This document shows, piece after piece, positions 44,423 to 56,983 of a DNA stretch of 64,000 bases (its first letter is position 1; every line of letters begins with the position of its first letter). This DNA is from Leptodontidium sp. MPI-SDFR-AT-0119 (Eukaryota; Ascomycota; Leotiomycetes; Helotiales; Leptodontidiaceae), in assembly GCA_020726505.1 (NCBI GenBank), contig JAHLEZ010000007.1:868001-932000 (forward strand). The letters are read 5' to 3'. Below the pieces are notes generated by a model, which was not told the DNA's origin, did not search any database, and saw nothing but the letters and a program-made list of their open reading frames with translations. The position numbers and the translations under genes are program-made.

Positions 44423-45565
44423 CTAACAGATGTCAGAAGTAGCAGTTGGAATCGGAGGTAAAGGTTTCCCAAAATCGACCTGGCTCCCCGTCGAAGGCCC
44501 GCCATGAAAATCCTCACGAGCTTCAGGGTCTGATGAAGAACCCTTTCCGTTGAACCCAGCGTCCTCGCTGTCTTCATAGTTTAGAAGCCCCACATCCTCC
44601 GCACCCGTCCCGTGTAGATCAAGCTCCTCCCGTCTAGTGTACAGTGTCTTTATGTGGCGCTTAGTTCGAATCGCAGCTCTATGCAGTCGGTAGAATAATG
44701 GTGTCAGGAGTAGTACCTTGCCCACAACCAGCATCATTACCATTTGCCAGAACCCAAACGGCTCACGCATCTGCCTCCATACCTGCAACAGCATATGCCT
44801 GAATGAACCAATCTTCCCATGTTCGTCAAATGCCTGCCTGTAAACATAGCGATACCACGGATATTCGTCAATGTCTGGACACCGCCATGACCACAATGTA
44901 CACTTCTTCAAGTTCTTTGGAGCGGGGAAAGGAGTATTGTATGGGAACCGGTCTCTCAGTAGGGTATCTGAAAGCGTGAGGTCAACCTCGGATATTGGTT
45001 TGGGGTGTAGGTAATTTTGAACTGGGCCAAGTTCATCGATGGAGAGGAGGATTAGACGTTGCGTCCTGTCTGGGAGGAGGGTGTTTTGTCCTGCGATTCC
45101 CGCACCGAGAACGTCGAACTCCAACTGTGTCTTAAAAACGTTGTATTGTGCCGATGGATGTTCCGATACTGGGACTGTTCGATGGTAGTCAATCGCATAT
45201 AGAGGGGCTTCGTCGAGGTTCGGTATCAGGCCATGTTCGAATCTTATCAAGTTGATGGCGGATTGGTGGGCGTACAGTCGAGGTGGCACATAGGCGTTCT
45301 GCAGAGGGAATATGGGGACGCCATTGAGCAGGAGTATGCGTTTGTCTTGGAGAGTGAAGTTGAATATCAGCGAGCTGGCTTCGTCCTCGTCGAATTGCTT
45401 ATTGGCGTTCCAGAGAGGGAGATCGGGGGTATCAAGTCGAACGAGGACACTGCGACCATGTTCCAGCCATCTTACACCTCGACGAGTGTCTTCTGAGGGT
45501 TTCCAATATGCCTCGGCGGCGGCTTTAATAGCGATGGGGTCCAGCGATAAGTGAGTGGCAGTCAT
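44423..45565 (-). CDS. Hypothetical single-pass membrane protein, about 380 aa
   Basis: Single exon. I prefer Met26 of the open frame (MTATHLSLDPIAIKAAAEAYW); the full frame starts at 45640. The N-terminal 280 residues look like a folded, possibly luminal domain (VLVRLDTPDLPLWNANKQF; LLLNGVPIFPLQNAYVPPRL; LWSWRCPDIDEYPWYRYVYR). A membrane segment follows at about 295-320 of the full frame (FWQMVMMLVVGKVLLLTPLF), then a basic stop-transfer stretch and an acidic, Ser/Gly-rich tail. Family not recognised. Two candidate N-glycosylation sites are visible. Its promoter side faces the TA-flanked MITE. Confidence 0.65.
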   Translation of the reverse strand: MTATHLSLDPIAIKAAAEAYWKPSEDTRRGVRWLEHGRSVLVRLDTPDLPLWNANKQFDEDEASSLIFNFTLQDKRILLLNGVPIFPLQNAYVPPRLYAHQSAINLIRFEHGLIPNLDEAPLYAIDYHRTVPVSEHPSAQYNVFKTQLEFDVLGAGIAGQNTLLPDRTQRLILLSIDELGPVQNYLHPKPISEVDLTLSDTLLRDRFPYNTPFPAPKNLKKCTLWSWRCPDIDEYPWYRYVYRQAFDEHGKIGSFRHMLLQVWRQMREPFGFWQMVMMLVVGKVLLLTPLFYRLHRAAIRTKRHIKTLYTRREELDLHGTGAEDVGLLNYEDSEDAGFNGKGSSSDPEAREDFHGGPSTGSQVDFGKPLPPIPTATSDIC

Positions 45566-45687
45566 ACTGGTGATGATTGAGTGTTGTCGTGAAGCTTGTG
45601 CCCAGACCAGACTGGTGCGTGTTGGAACGCCAAGATCCATGCCATGTCCTGAGCTTAATTTAGCACTTCCAGATCAGAACTTTCGTA

Positions 45688-46183
45688 CAGCCGCACAACT
45701 AACTAGTCGGAATCCTGATTTTGGCTTTTTGGCCCCGCCACACCTTTAGAGCGATTTACCCCTCGGATTTCCTAAAACCAACTTTACGAATACAACGTTT
45801 AATTAAATAAAAAGCTGATCGCTATAAAATCGGCACTTAGCGCATCATTTTCATGCTTACAAAATTTAATCTAGATGCGTGGTTATAAAGTTATTTAAGA
45901 AATGAAAACGTCGCAAAATTAAGAGGCGGGCAAGACGCGAGCCACCAAAAATACCCGTTACAAGGGATTTATTTATTACTCCACGAATATCGCGCTGCAC
46001 AAAAATCTGCTTTAATCAAAGTACTTACTTTACGGAAAATTTCATCGCGATCAACTTTTTTTTTTAATAGTAAGTGCTGCTGTGTAGTTGTCGGTGGCCC
46101 TCAAATTGATTTCGGAGGGGTAAATCGCTCCAAAGGTGCGGCTCGCTTGAAATCCGGATTCCGACTAGTTAGTTGTGCAGCTG
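45688..46183. mobile_element. MITE, Tc1/mariner-like, 496 bp
   Basis: Inverted ends of about 80 bp begin CAGC[C/T]GCACAACTAACTAG and share GAGCGATTTACCCCTC further in. TA flanks both sides (45686-45687, 46184-46185). The interior is AT-rich with a T10 run and no ORF. It lies about 120 bp upstream of the preferred start of the 44423-45565 gene. Confidence 0.85.
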
Positions 46184-46185
46184 TA

Positions 46186-47407
46186 AAGCGAATATTTAAA
46201 ACGATGCATTTGTGAATTTGGAAAGAAAGTTTTGTTCTACCAGGCCCCTGAAATATTTTAATGAGATCCCAGTCTGTCCTGGACCTGAGTCGCACTGAAA
46301 GCCACGATACTCTCCAGCCGTACTTGAAGACAAACCCAGAGTTGCCCACAAACAATTCAAAAACAACTCTTATTTACACCAGCCCAGGCTCGTACCGCCT
46401 TTTTTGCACTTAAATTATCGCTATAAAAGTCTTTGTTTCCGTACATCGACCATGAACTTTTCAAGAAGTGCGGCCATTAACTGTGGCATGAAGGAAATTG
46501 CCAATGATTGCCTCTTTAATAGTATTCCGAGTCAACAGGACCCGGTCAAATAGAAGAAGGCTACCATTGGACATTCCAATATCTAAAATATCTAGTTGGT
46601 TATGACGAGGACAAGCTTGATACTCTTGGTAGCGAACTCCCATCAACCCAAAACTCCAGCGACTAGTAATGGGCACACTAAAATCTCAATTTTGAAAACA
46701 CGTCATTGATGAAGATCGCTTCAAACACTGGAAGTACAGTCCAGAAAGGCGGGGCATACAAGAAATAATTCTCGTATCACTGCTCCCTGTCGGTGTTTTC
46801 CCCTGAACGAATCGGGAACAAAAGACGCACAGCCGTAGGTAAATTCCCTGACGGAAGGAAGTCCTGGAACATATTTCGTGTATCCCAAAGATACAAAACA
46901 TTCCACATGTGCAAGTACTGATTGATATGCTGGTTCAAGGGGTAAAGCTTGCTTGCACTAAGCCTAAAGCTTACCATCCCATGGAAAAGATTGACAGGAG
47001 GACTCCTTTCCAGTTCCAAATCCTACCAGACTTGGCGTCCCAACTGATCGTCCCTATGTTGAAGCTCTTACCACCACAAACAGATCCCGATCTAGTGTCG
47101 CATTAACACTGACGGTCCATCAGCTAGCAGTGCTGACCCACCATCAGGGCAATACGAGGCTGACAAAGTGATCTAACCACTCACACGCCATCTTCTTCAA
47201 AGGGTTTCTCCCAGAATGGATTCTAGGAGTGCTAATTTAAAGCCCGCGCCGCCCACAGCCCGTTTTGTCTAGCTGCATGTTGCCGTCTCCCGAATTACTC
47301 TCCCCCAACATCCGACTCCGTCAAAGGCTGCGACCCTAGGAAAAGGAGACACGAAGCCTCTCTTTTCTGCTCACGACGCCTGATACAGAGTGTTCCATCA
47401 AGCCTTG
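46186..47407. other. Intergenic, no gene seen
   Basis: About 1.2 kb with no supported exon. It includes the presumed promoter of the glycosyltransferase gene. Confidence 0.5.
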
Positions 47408-48868
47408 ATGTTCAAGATGCCCCTACGCCCGCCTAGTCGCTCCGTAGGCGTCCGCTTCATCGTTGGGGCTGTGGTTTTGTTTGCGCTCATTCACCTGCAT
47501 CTCTCGTACGAGGGAGAGGGGAGAGTGTATCAATCCACGTGGAGATGGAGAACCGGAAGCGACAGAGAACAAAACCAGAGTCCCTACAATGGGACTTTCG
47601 AAGAAGGTTGCGAGGGCTTGACCGGGTTTGACCGAGTCGTCATAACTGTGAAGACTGGCGCAACAGAAGCATCAAAGAAGATTCCAACCCAGCTGCGGAC
47701 TACCTTGAGATGTGCTCCCCATGTCTACATCTTCTCCGATATGGCACAATCAATTGGGCAAACCCAGGTCTATGACTCTCTGGATACGATCGCCCCATCG
47801 ATCAAGGACGTGAACGCGGATTTCGACATTTATCGCAAACAGCAGGAGCTGCGAGACCCGGAGAAGATCATGACCGAACTGTCAGATATGAGAGATTCTA
47901 GGATGAAAGACGACCTAGCTGCCTGGACACTGGACAAGTACAAGAACATGCACATCATAGAGAAAGTATGGGCATTGAAACCCGAGATGGAGTGGTATAT
48001 GCACATCGATGCCGACACATATGTGATGTGGTCCAGCCTTATCACGTGGATCCAACGACTGGACCCATCGAAGAAATCCTACATGGGATCTCTAGCCTTG
48101 ATCAATGATCTACCTTTCGGTCATGGAGGAAGCGGGTATCTGATGTCGAGGGAAGCAATGCGCACTTTTGCCGTCACTAACAACGGAACTGCCGCAAAGT
48201 GGGACTCGAAAATGCACGATGAATGCTGTGGAGATTGGGTGCTTGCCCAAGTCCTGAAGGAGTACAAGATGGATCTGAAGAACTCCTGGCCTACTATCAA
48301 TGGGGAAACGCAATCCACGATCCCGTTTGCTGAAGATCACTGGTGCCAACCACTTGTGACACTTCATCACATAACCTCCCCCGAGGCCGAGCAACTGGGC
48401 AGCTTTGAAGCAAAGAGGAAAGACAAAAGCGTGAGTAAAGCAAAAAAAAAAAAAAAAAAAAAACACCATCAGTTCCAAAGTAAAAGACTAACATAACAAC
48501 AGAGCCCGGTCACGTATGAAGAACTCTTCAACAACCTTGTCTCGGATCTCATTCCCGACCAACTTGCGGACTGGGACAACCTCTCCAAAGACGGGATTGT
48601 TCCCAACATTGCCTCAGCCGATGCATGTGCTCATGCTTGCCAGGCCAACCCCAAGTGTCTGCAGTCGCGGTACGACGGCGCCGAATGCACTATTGGAACC
48701 AAGCATATCGCGCTCGGCAAGAAGCATAAGCCAAAAGATGGAGTGAGATGGGAGAGCAGCTGGAACAAGACGCGCATCGCGGAGTGGGTACAGAGACAGA
48801 AGCCATGTGGGAAGCCACAGTTCCCTCATCAAGAGAGGCCTTCGAAATGGTTGGATGGAAGCCGGTGA
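47408..48868 (+). CDS. GT31-like (Fringe-type) glycosyltransferase, type II membrane protein, 462 aa
   Basis: Golgi-type transferase adding sugar to protein or lipid acceptors. Exons 47408..48430 and 48503..48868; the intron carries a run of 21 A. Short cytosolic N-terminus MFKMPLRPPSRSVG, signal anchor at about 15-32 (VRFIVGAVVLFALIHLHL), then a stem. Catalytic features: VVITVKTGATEASKKIP and IFSDMAQSIG (N-terminal Fringe fold), WYMHIDADTYV (metal-binding DAD at 201-203), YMGSLALINDLPFGHGGSGYLMS (acceptor loop) and DECCGDWVLAQVL. The second exon adds a Cys-rich tail (ACAHACQANPKCLQ...ECTI) that resembles an apple/PAN-like module often fused to these fungal enzymes. The frame is continuous and I see no lesion. 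GT31 assignment is by motif. Confidence 0.88.
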
Positions 48869-51112
48869 TAATCATATTCTTGTTTGTATTCTTTTGGAAA
48901 ATTGAGCTGGAGTTCGGGTTTGGATATTGGTGGCGCAACGGAAAATAATCAGCATAGCATCATCATTTGGGGGGGATGTATAGATTTCATAGTCGTCGTA
49001 CGTACTGAGATGTACCACAGGATAAAAGATAAAAATATAAAGATGACATTGTATAACCAGGGTTGTAGATTAGATCTGACGAGATTTTCGTTCTTGGGAG
49101 GTGGTACAGGCTGTTTTGTCTGTCAACCCCACATTCTTGGATTCGCTTTCGTACAGGTGTTCAGTCGGCTTCTGAAGGTGCTTTTCGGAAAACGAGGAAG
49201 CATATTCTCCTTATGTCAAATATATTCAGGATTGAGGCGCGTCGGCTCTCGGTACACACCGAGATTGTGTTTACCCCGGTCAAGGGAGGCCGCCTCATCC
49301 ACAGAACAGGCTCTGATTAGTGGGATTCGGTGATGTCGGCATATTTCCACGCGTCTTCCACGTCAATTCCCGAGATATCGCTCAATGGTCATGATTGAAA
49401 ACATTTCTCCTAGCAGCAGATTTTATGATTATTACTCTATTACATTGCAGCTAGAAGAGTTTCATATCCGTTGTCACACTATCCACCCAACCTGTAGCCT
49501 CCATCTGGAGGATTCATCGGATACATTTCACTACTCTGCTACAGTTCATTCATAATCTCTCGATCTTGAGCCGCCTCAATTTCGACCATATGCTGCGTCT
49601 TGGCTTCCCTCCATATCGATTTTCTACTTTTTCGAAGTGCCCATCTAGCACTGGGCATTCTAGGACAAGGGATGGTGGCCAATACCCATTCTGGCAGGAT
49701 TCTATCATAATTCAAGGAGCAATGCAGCTTTGGGATTAATCCTGGGGCAAATAACCGTCGTGAGCCACAAGGGATACCATGTCTGTTTCTCAGAAAGAAC
49801 TGAAGACTTGACAGAGATAACCGAGGAAGCTGTTCGGGGCAGCCACGGAGTGGCGATTAGTTCAGAAATATTGCAGAACAGAAAGTTCGACATGAGTAGA
49901 AATAACAAGGCATCCGCCTTGCTGGCTGTCGCTCACATGGGACTTGATCTACGTTTTAACTTTTGCAACCGACAAGAAAACAATGAAGGACAGAGAGGAG
50001 TGAAAGAAGTCAGCACTAAGGCCTCTACTCGTGAAGTAACAGAAAAACATGGGGGAACGGGATTCTGCTCAAGGGGAGCTTCTGACCACTATTACGCATC
50101 AATTCATCTAGCCTGTACTTGGTGCTTCTGTCAGTTGGCATTCTCGCTTTCATCAAGAAAGCTGAGCTGTCACTGCCAAGGCCGAAGCATATCTTGACCC
50201 ATGTGGATCAAATGACAATTTGTATTTTGTTAAAACCCCTCAAGACGTACAAATGCAAACAGCAAATAGCACACAGATATCTTGTCATCAAATTATTCTC
50301 CGCCGTCCACAAAATTGAGTAAGCTCTTCATCTTCGCCGACCTCATTCAAGTAATAGACACGGCGGGGTCCAGGGATGTAAGCCATGGATTTATTCTCGG
50401 AAGTTAATTGTTGCCTCTATTCCATCAGGAAGCACATGTTTTTACCATTTCCATAACTTACTTTTGTTGAGACTTGGACACTCGGATTCAAAGCTGTTTG
50501 CGATGCGAAATGCACAACATGACCTCGCCGTTCTGATATGCATGATATCAGGAAGTCAGTCACTGCACCACCTCAGTATTGGTGGCAAAGCTTTCGCAAG
50601 AGAGTCACTGGGGGTCAGTAATTGGCCTGGGCCAGGATATTTGGCAGAGGGGCCGGGAGGTGGGCAGGAGATGGTCAGCCGCAAAGGCAGAAGAGGTTCT
50701 CGGCTCACTTGGGCTGAAGTGGCTTGGCCAAGAAGGGTTACTCAAGCGAGCGTTCTGGCTTGCGCAAGCTTTTCCGACTGTCACGTCCCTGCAGCCACAA
50801 CAGCACCACCTCGAGCCTTTCCCGTCCCATAGACCCTCTCCAAGATCGTGTCTCCAATGACAATTTCCTCGTCCAATGCGGCGTCATTACCGAAGAATAA
50901 GCCTTCCGTGTTGTGGCTCTGTGGGGTTATCAAATGTCTCTGATTTTCGTGGATCGAGACTCTCGGGAGTTTTGATCCGCAGTCACAGTAATCAAGACGG
51001 TAGGTGTGAGTGCCACAGACACTTGGTGTATATAACGCTGCCTACCCAGATTGTAAATATGTTTTTTGGTCACTCACCGTTGCGTCGCCTTGTGCTTTGA
51101 GCGAAACGAAAG
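48869..51112. other. Intergenic, no gene seen
   Basis: About 2.2 kb. ORFs of 90-155 codons at 49730-50197 and 50464-50860 lack any recognisable motif and have no splice partners. Confidence 0.45.
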
Positions 51113-53261
51113 ATGTTCGGCCAACTTAACACCATGCTGTCCTCGTTCCTCTTGATCAGCTTAGTCATCTACCCAGTATTTTCTCAGGCTCCCCCATATG
51201 ATCCGAGCCCATTCGATATCACCGGTACAATCGATAGGTACGCATCAATTCTGCGTTCCAGGATATAATTAACCCATCCCCAGCTTGAAACTCGATTCCA
51301 CAAGTACCAATCCACTCAGGGGAGGAAGTATCACCGTAGATGGAAATGTTATAACGGTTCCAACAAACCTTCTTGCAACTCTTCCTGCCATTACTGTTGC
51401 GTGTAAGTGTTTACAATCCCACCGTCTTCGTGTCGCCAAGGAACTCCATTCCTTGCTCCTGGAATATGCTCGACATCCTTCCCGTTTGCTACTTCCAGCT
51501 AATTCTTTCCCGGTGATACAGGGCCAGAACTTTTCGACAACGGTGTTGCAAACCTACCGGGTGGTGTAACATGGGAAGCCCATGTTATTGGAAACCGAGT
51601 TGGAGGTTCGAATATTGCCGGTCTGGTTTACATATCCCAGAAGTTTGCCCAAAGTCTGCAGGGTTTTATCACCTCCATCAACATAGGTACCGGCCATTTC
51701 ACAATCGGCGCCAGCAACATAGATTGCGTTTTGAATGACCCCGCAGGAAGATTTGGTCTTCAACAATCTGGGAATGAACTTTGGACTGCAGATCCTGATA
51801 ACCCATCCATTCATGCGGTCAATGGATTCCCTGTGTGCATTCCCCGGTCAACCACGGACTCGTTGTGCCCTGCCAAAAATAGACCCAACGACCCTGCTAC
51901 TGGAAGACCTGTGACTACACTGTAAGTCTGCCGTAGCCTTCTCGTAAGGAGTGAGACAGCTAACATTCTCAAGTACCTTCAAAGATCCAGCAACTCTCAC
52001 GCCAACCGATCCAGATCCTCGTCAAATGCTCCCACTCGCTGTCGGCGACTACGTCACCGTATCTGGGACAGAAATCAGCGGTACTTTATGTAAGTTGCTC
52101 AAGAATATTCTACTTTAATCTTATCGAGTCGCTTAACAGCAAATTATTCCTAAATGCGCTCCCGAAACAAGTGTAGATGAGAACTCGCTAACTTTCCACT
52201 CATCACAGGGGTCAACAACCTAGTCGCAAATCTTGCAATCTTTACTGCAGCAGGAACAAAGCCAGCCTATGTCACCTGCGAAGAAGCTATATTCGGCATA
52301 GTCACGACCCAGCCTGGGGAAATCGGCCAAAGCCGCGCAGTTGCGTGGACAACTGATGTCGGCGGGGGTCTTATGGACTGGTTCGCCCTCGACGTGGATC
52401 CATGTACTGGACAGACAACTGAGCGGACTTTGAACGTTGCAATGCAACCCAACAGTGCTACACAGCCTCTCGGTCGTGCTGTCTATCGTACGCCAGTCAA
52501 GACAGATCTCACTCCTGCGACCAGATATGTTGGATTCAGGTAAGCCTTCCTTCGTCTTGAAACTGTTCTTGATCCATCGATATATAACACATTTTTCAAT
52601 CCCCGATCGCAAGACCTGCACAGTACTTAAGCGGTTACTAACTTTCCGATTTAGGATGGCAAGTGGCACCACTCTTGGCGCTGGAAACCTCACAGCCGGT
52701 GAATTCATCCAGCCCGTTTTCGATTACATCTTCCCAGAACCATTGGATTTCGGGGCCCCTCTATTCCCCAACGCATTTGAAGTGATTCCATATCTCGCAC
52801 TTGGAGGTGGTCCATACACACCAGGAAGACCTGGCTTCCCTGCTCCAGCTTCACCAGCCATTGTCGGCCAACTGAACCCATGGCCAGGAGTTCCAGCTCC
52901 GGCAGCGACGTCATGTGCACCGGCACCTACCACCACGATCGCATCTAGCACGACTCTCACTTCCGTTACTTCTCCTACGGCTACCGTTAAACCACCTGTT
53001 GACACAATTGTCATCACAAGTGCAACCGGGCGAAACCAGAGGGGAGCTACAACCTTGACTGTCACGGCTACCACCACCAGCAAAGATCCTGCGATAATCT
53101 TGAGTATCACGGCAGCAGGACAGAATCCTGTCGGACTTTCTCCCATGACGCTTGTCAGTCCTGGTAGTTGGAGTTTTGTTGCGACTGTGAAGAGCAAGCC
53201 ACTTACTGTCACGGTAACGAGTAGTTTTGGGGGTGGGCCAGTCACTGCAAATGTGGCATGA
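51113..53261 (+). CDS. Secreted hypothetical protein, six exons, 565 aa
   Basis: Exons 51113..51237, 51284..51402, 51522..51921, 51974..52089, 52209..52539, 52655..53261; 1698 nt close in frame. A signal peptide (MLSSFLLISLVIYPVFSQA) marks secretion. The mature part is beta-rich: GGSITVDGNVITVPTNLLAT, GGVTWEAHVIGNRVGG, YVTVSGTEISGTLW, NLVANLAIFTAAGTKPAYV, GEIGQSRAVAWTTD, TAGEFIQPVFDYIFPEP. Then comes a Pro-rich hinge (GGPYTPGRPGFPAPASP) and a Ser/Thr/Val-rich C-terminus that may be O-glycosylated. I recall similar conserved secreted proteins of unknown function in ascomycetes but no name. There is no GPI-type hydrophobic tail. Splice sites were set by phase and by continuity of the beta-rich domain. 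Confidence 0.82.
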
Positions 53262-54099
53262 TTGATCGGAAACTTTATCGGATGTTGCCAAAACTTTGTT
53301 TAACTTGATGAATTATGAGGAGATTGGAATTTGGCGTTTTCTATCGAGTAGCTTGATAAAATTAATGAAAGCTCATTTGCAGTTTTTTGATACCTCGTCT
53401 ATTTACTGTCGAAGCATGATTTTGAGCCATCGATCACTTAAAAGTGACATAACTCTTATTTACTCTACATCTCATCCGGAGAAGATAAGTGGTTGATGTA
53501 AAACACAGATGACAGGCAATTTCTCAACGAAGCCAAAGCCGAATCCACGTTGCTGGAAAACATCGACTACATGACCAGCTTCTTCTGACCGACAGCCAAA
53601 GAGCAAGAAACCCAATTTTTGTGTCAGTGACAAACTAGTATTCGCCGTTCTTCGTATTCTGCAGCGGCTTAACTGCGAAGAATAACCCAGTCCATGTCAC
53701 GTCAACTTTTCCTCGTGGAGACACAACAGCCACCGTATGTCACCGATGCAGAAGTTCTGCACTGGCTAGACCCACGGGCCAGAATGTCGGTTCCCAGCTT
53801 CCCCACATGCCCACGACAAACATCCGATGGCTGAAAACATGATATCAGGTACAAAAAGTTCAGCCCCATGTCAACGCTATGGCGCAATCCCACGTTCCTG
53901 CACTCGTGTTGTGGTGCTCGGGAAACTGTTGGTGGTGTGATGCTTTGCTTGGAAAAGATTATGAGTGGTCAAGCTTTGCTTTGTTTATTTATTATTTATA
54001 GTTTTCTACATTTGACGCCACCAGAACTTTGATTCCATATCCAACACCTGTATCCAATTGCCAATTACTCTTCCATTCCCCAAGAAATTGCCTGCAGGC
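53262..54099. other. Intergenic (tail-to-tail), no gene seen
   Basis: Between the convergent secreted-protein and peroxidase genes. Confidence 0.5.
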
Positions 54100-55430
54100 T
54101 TAACGGACACGATCATTAATGGGAGAAGAGCGAATATCTCTCTTGCCAGTTCCTCGCGGTACCGAATTGGTACAATCAATCATTTTTTGATTACTTCCCA
54201 CACCAAGCAGAGACATTTTAGTCATGCTGCGCAAATTAGCTGCCGTTCAGAAAAAGTTAAGGCTGAATGAGGTGGAAGACTTACGCAGCTCCAAACGCAC
54301 TAGTCCATTTCCCTTGCGATCCGACGAATCCCTTGAACTCCTTCCCAACAGTTGGATGGACAGCAAGCTTCGCATCTGAAGGAAAGACAAAGATATTCGC
54401 TGGGGGAGATAAGGTTTCAGCGTAGTACTGTACGTCCCATTTCCCTGGTGTGCTGTCCTGGGACGCATTGACTGGTGCCCCTGGGATGTGGAATTGTTTG
54501 CTGGTGGAATGAGCACCGAGGAGAGCAGCAAGCTCAGAAGCTGTGAAGCCTTTGCGCTGGAATAGTGCGTACAGGTCATCTGCAGCACCAAACACATCTG
54601 GGAGCAGAGAGCCCTTGGCAGGCGACGTCGAATCCTTGCGGCCAACGAAGGTCTTGATTTGAGGTCCACCTGGGCAGGTGACGATTGCAACCGCAGCAGC
54701 GAATCTGAGGGGGCAAGGGAATTAGTAACTGCCAATTGGGGGACTTTGGGAAGAAGACAGGAATTGTCTCTAGAAGCAGTTGAGATGGAGGGAAGAGAAT
54801 AATATGAGCTTCTCCAATACGTACTGGATGACTGTGAGAAATTCGGAGTCAGCGTTGCTCTTTCAATCGCTTTTAGGTGCAGGGACAGTCTGAAGACGCG
54901 GAATCTTGAAGGCTACCCAGAAGGGCTTGACCTTCAAAGTATACGTGTCGAAGATTACCAGGAGAACACTTACTATCTGCTACTGTGACCGAGGGGTCGA
55001 CTGCTACCCATTTCTTCTGCAGAGTCCAGAGCTTGGCAGAGATATCTTGGAGCCCGTTATTTTCTCCCCGAAGTAACTCATCGTTACCAGTCGAGAGAAT
55101 GAGAGAGCCATCGCACCCTCCTGTAGCACCCAAAGAGGTCTCCCAAGCTCCACAATCGTGGAAAGCTTCTCTGATGGCCGCGCGAGCATCGTCGTTACAT
55201 TGCGAAGGATTGGTGGATGTGTCAAGGAACATGGTAGTTAGGTCTGCAGCGATTCGAGACCATACGGCTGGGCAGTTGCCGCCGCCATCTCTTTCTTCGA
55301 CAGAGGAGCGAAAGCTGAGAGAAGGGAGAGAGCGTTTGAGAAGGGCAACGCTGTCATGAGCATATTCTGTGATGCTGAAGGCTGCTGTGGATGTGGCTGC
55401 CAGAGCAAAGGTAAGACGTGAGAACAACAT
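54100..55430 (-). CDS. Class II heme peroxidase (fungal secreted), 336 aa, with a 7-nt exon
   Basis: Secreted H2O2-dependent oxidase of the lignin/manganese peroxidase class. Exons complement(54100..54226, 54285..54704, 54825..54831, 54974..55430). Exon 2 is seven bases, TCATCCA; only with it does the junction read VTVAD-IIQ-FAAAVAIVTCPGG, the conserved class II text. Signal peptide MLFSRLTFALAATSTAAF. Distal site AAIREAFHDCGAW (Arg87, His91), GCDGSLIL (Ca-binding region), proximal ELAALLGAHST (His220). The last exon gives MTKMSLLGVG...IDCTNSVP and ends VR. Cysteines fit the expected disulfides. No tryptophan or Mn site can be asserted by eye, so the substrate is open. Intact. Confidence 0.93.
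54825..54831 (-). other. 7-nt microexon of the peroxidase gene
   Basis: Flanked by CACAG and GTACGT. It supplies the last two bases of an Ile codon, a full Ile codon and two bases of Gln; skipping it shifts the frame. Confidence 0.85.
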
Positions 55431-56496
55431 TTGAGTTTGAGGAATGAGTAGCCGAAGAGATAGAGAAGTAGACTTGTTGCTTTCTTGGTCTTGGATCTGT
55501 AGAAATCCTCTGGTACTTATTATCTGAGCAGTCGAATACCTTCATTGCGCCACGCTGGCATCCAGAACGAGCAAATACGAACAGTTCGCAAACATAGCCA
55601 AGCCCTCATCCAGATATGGCATAATGGCCATGAGCTTATCCTCACCTAGACTACATAAGAACTCAGAATAAGCATCTTGATATCAGGAACAGACTGCACA
55701 GTTGACTGGTCCCGTATGCAAAAAGCACGGGAATTGTATCTCGCCTGAATCTCAAAGTAAGAACAAAGGTCAAACATAACCACGCAGGTCATTGTAAACT
55801 GCCTTGGGAGTGACTGACGGCATGATTCTATCACTGAGGCGACTAATCGGTCATGAAAGGGTGGTATGCCAGCTGAGCGAAACGAAGCCATTCAACTGTC
55901 TGGAACAATGCACCACTTCAGCTACAGCTCATGGCCTTGGCTTTGCTGCGTGGCTCCCTTGAACAAGCTTCCCTAAGGCTGATGGACGCATGTTCGGCCC
56001 AGGATCCGATGCTTGTTCCAACATTGAGTGACACGTTGGTCGAGCGCCACCATGCAGGGAATGCTTGAAAGGGATCAAGCATTTTCATGGACAACCGATG
56101 GGGAAGTCTGTACGCCAAGTCCAGATCAATCAAAGCGCACAAGTGGATCTTTTGGGGACTTAGCTCCATGTGTCAGACGCAGTGTCTGGTCTGTTGCGTT
56201 CAAACTTCCGGGGCCTCTAGTTGTCAGCCAGGATCACCCGTGGTAAAATCAATTTCCTGACCGGAATCTCGACACCCCCAAACACTCTGGCCAACGTGAC
56301 CCCGCGCCGCCATTACTCAGGCGGCTCAGGTCTGCTTACTTATCTCGCCAGATGTCGGCAACTTTCAACAAGGAATTCGAAAAGGCCCCCTTTCCCAGCC
56401 AGGGTCCCACATCCGTTCCCACTGTACGCTCATTCACAAGTAAGAATTTTACTCTTTAATATAAATATAAGAAAATATGAAATGTAATATAAAGAC
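55431..56496. other. Intergenic, no gene seen
   Basis: Upstream region of the peroxidase gene. No supported exon. Confidence 0.5.
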
Positions 56497-56755
56497 TGTG
56501 ACGGTAGGACTAAGTGTTGGGCATTATAACGAATCAGGGGCTTCAGGGGATTCACTTGCGTTGTGGGTCAGGCTGGGTCGGGCCTGTACCGGAGGGTTCC
56601 GGGGGTTATTCCATAAATAAGGGACTACCCCCCCTCGCTCTTTCCTCCTTATCTTCTTTTTTTCTTCGAATTATTAGACCATGAGTACTCGATAGCCAAC
56701 GCCAAAGCACTACCATATACCTCTTGCAACGCTCTCTTGTGCTGGCGTCGTTACA
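56497..56755 (+). repeat. Possible solo LTR
   Basis: About 259 bp starts TGTGACGG and ends CGTTACA, with a TATA-like CCATAAATAAGGG followed by a pyrimidine tract, the layout of fungal Copia/Gypsy LTRs. The five flanking bases differ (AAGAC and ATCAC), so no target duplication. Weak call. Confidence 0.35.
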
Positions 56756-56983
56756 ATCACCTCACTAGACTCGAAGGAAATTAGGTGAGCATTCTAGCTC
56801 AATTTGGATCTCCTTCTTTTCCGTTCATTTTTGCGTATCGTTATTTCCAAGTTTTTGTTGATTAGTACTTCTGTATAAATCAAGCTGATTTACTGTGGGT
56901 CGATACTGGTTTTGCGAACTCCCTAATGCTTTCATAGATTCAACTCTTCTTGCACCTATCTAGTAACACAGGCTCAATGTCGT

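Noticed and set aside
49730..50860. ORFs of 155, 122 and 93 codons between the glycosyltransferase and secreted-protein genes
   Set aside because: No motif, no plausible introns, overlapping frames of equal quality.
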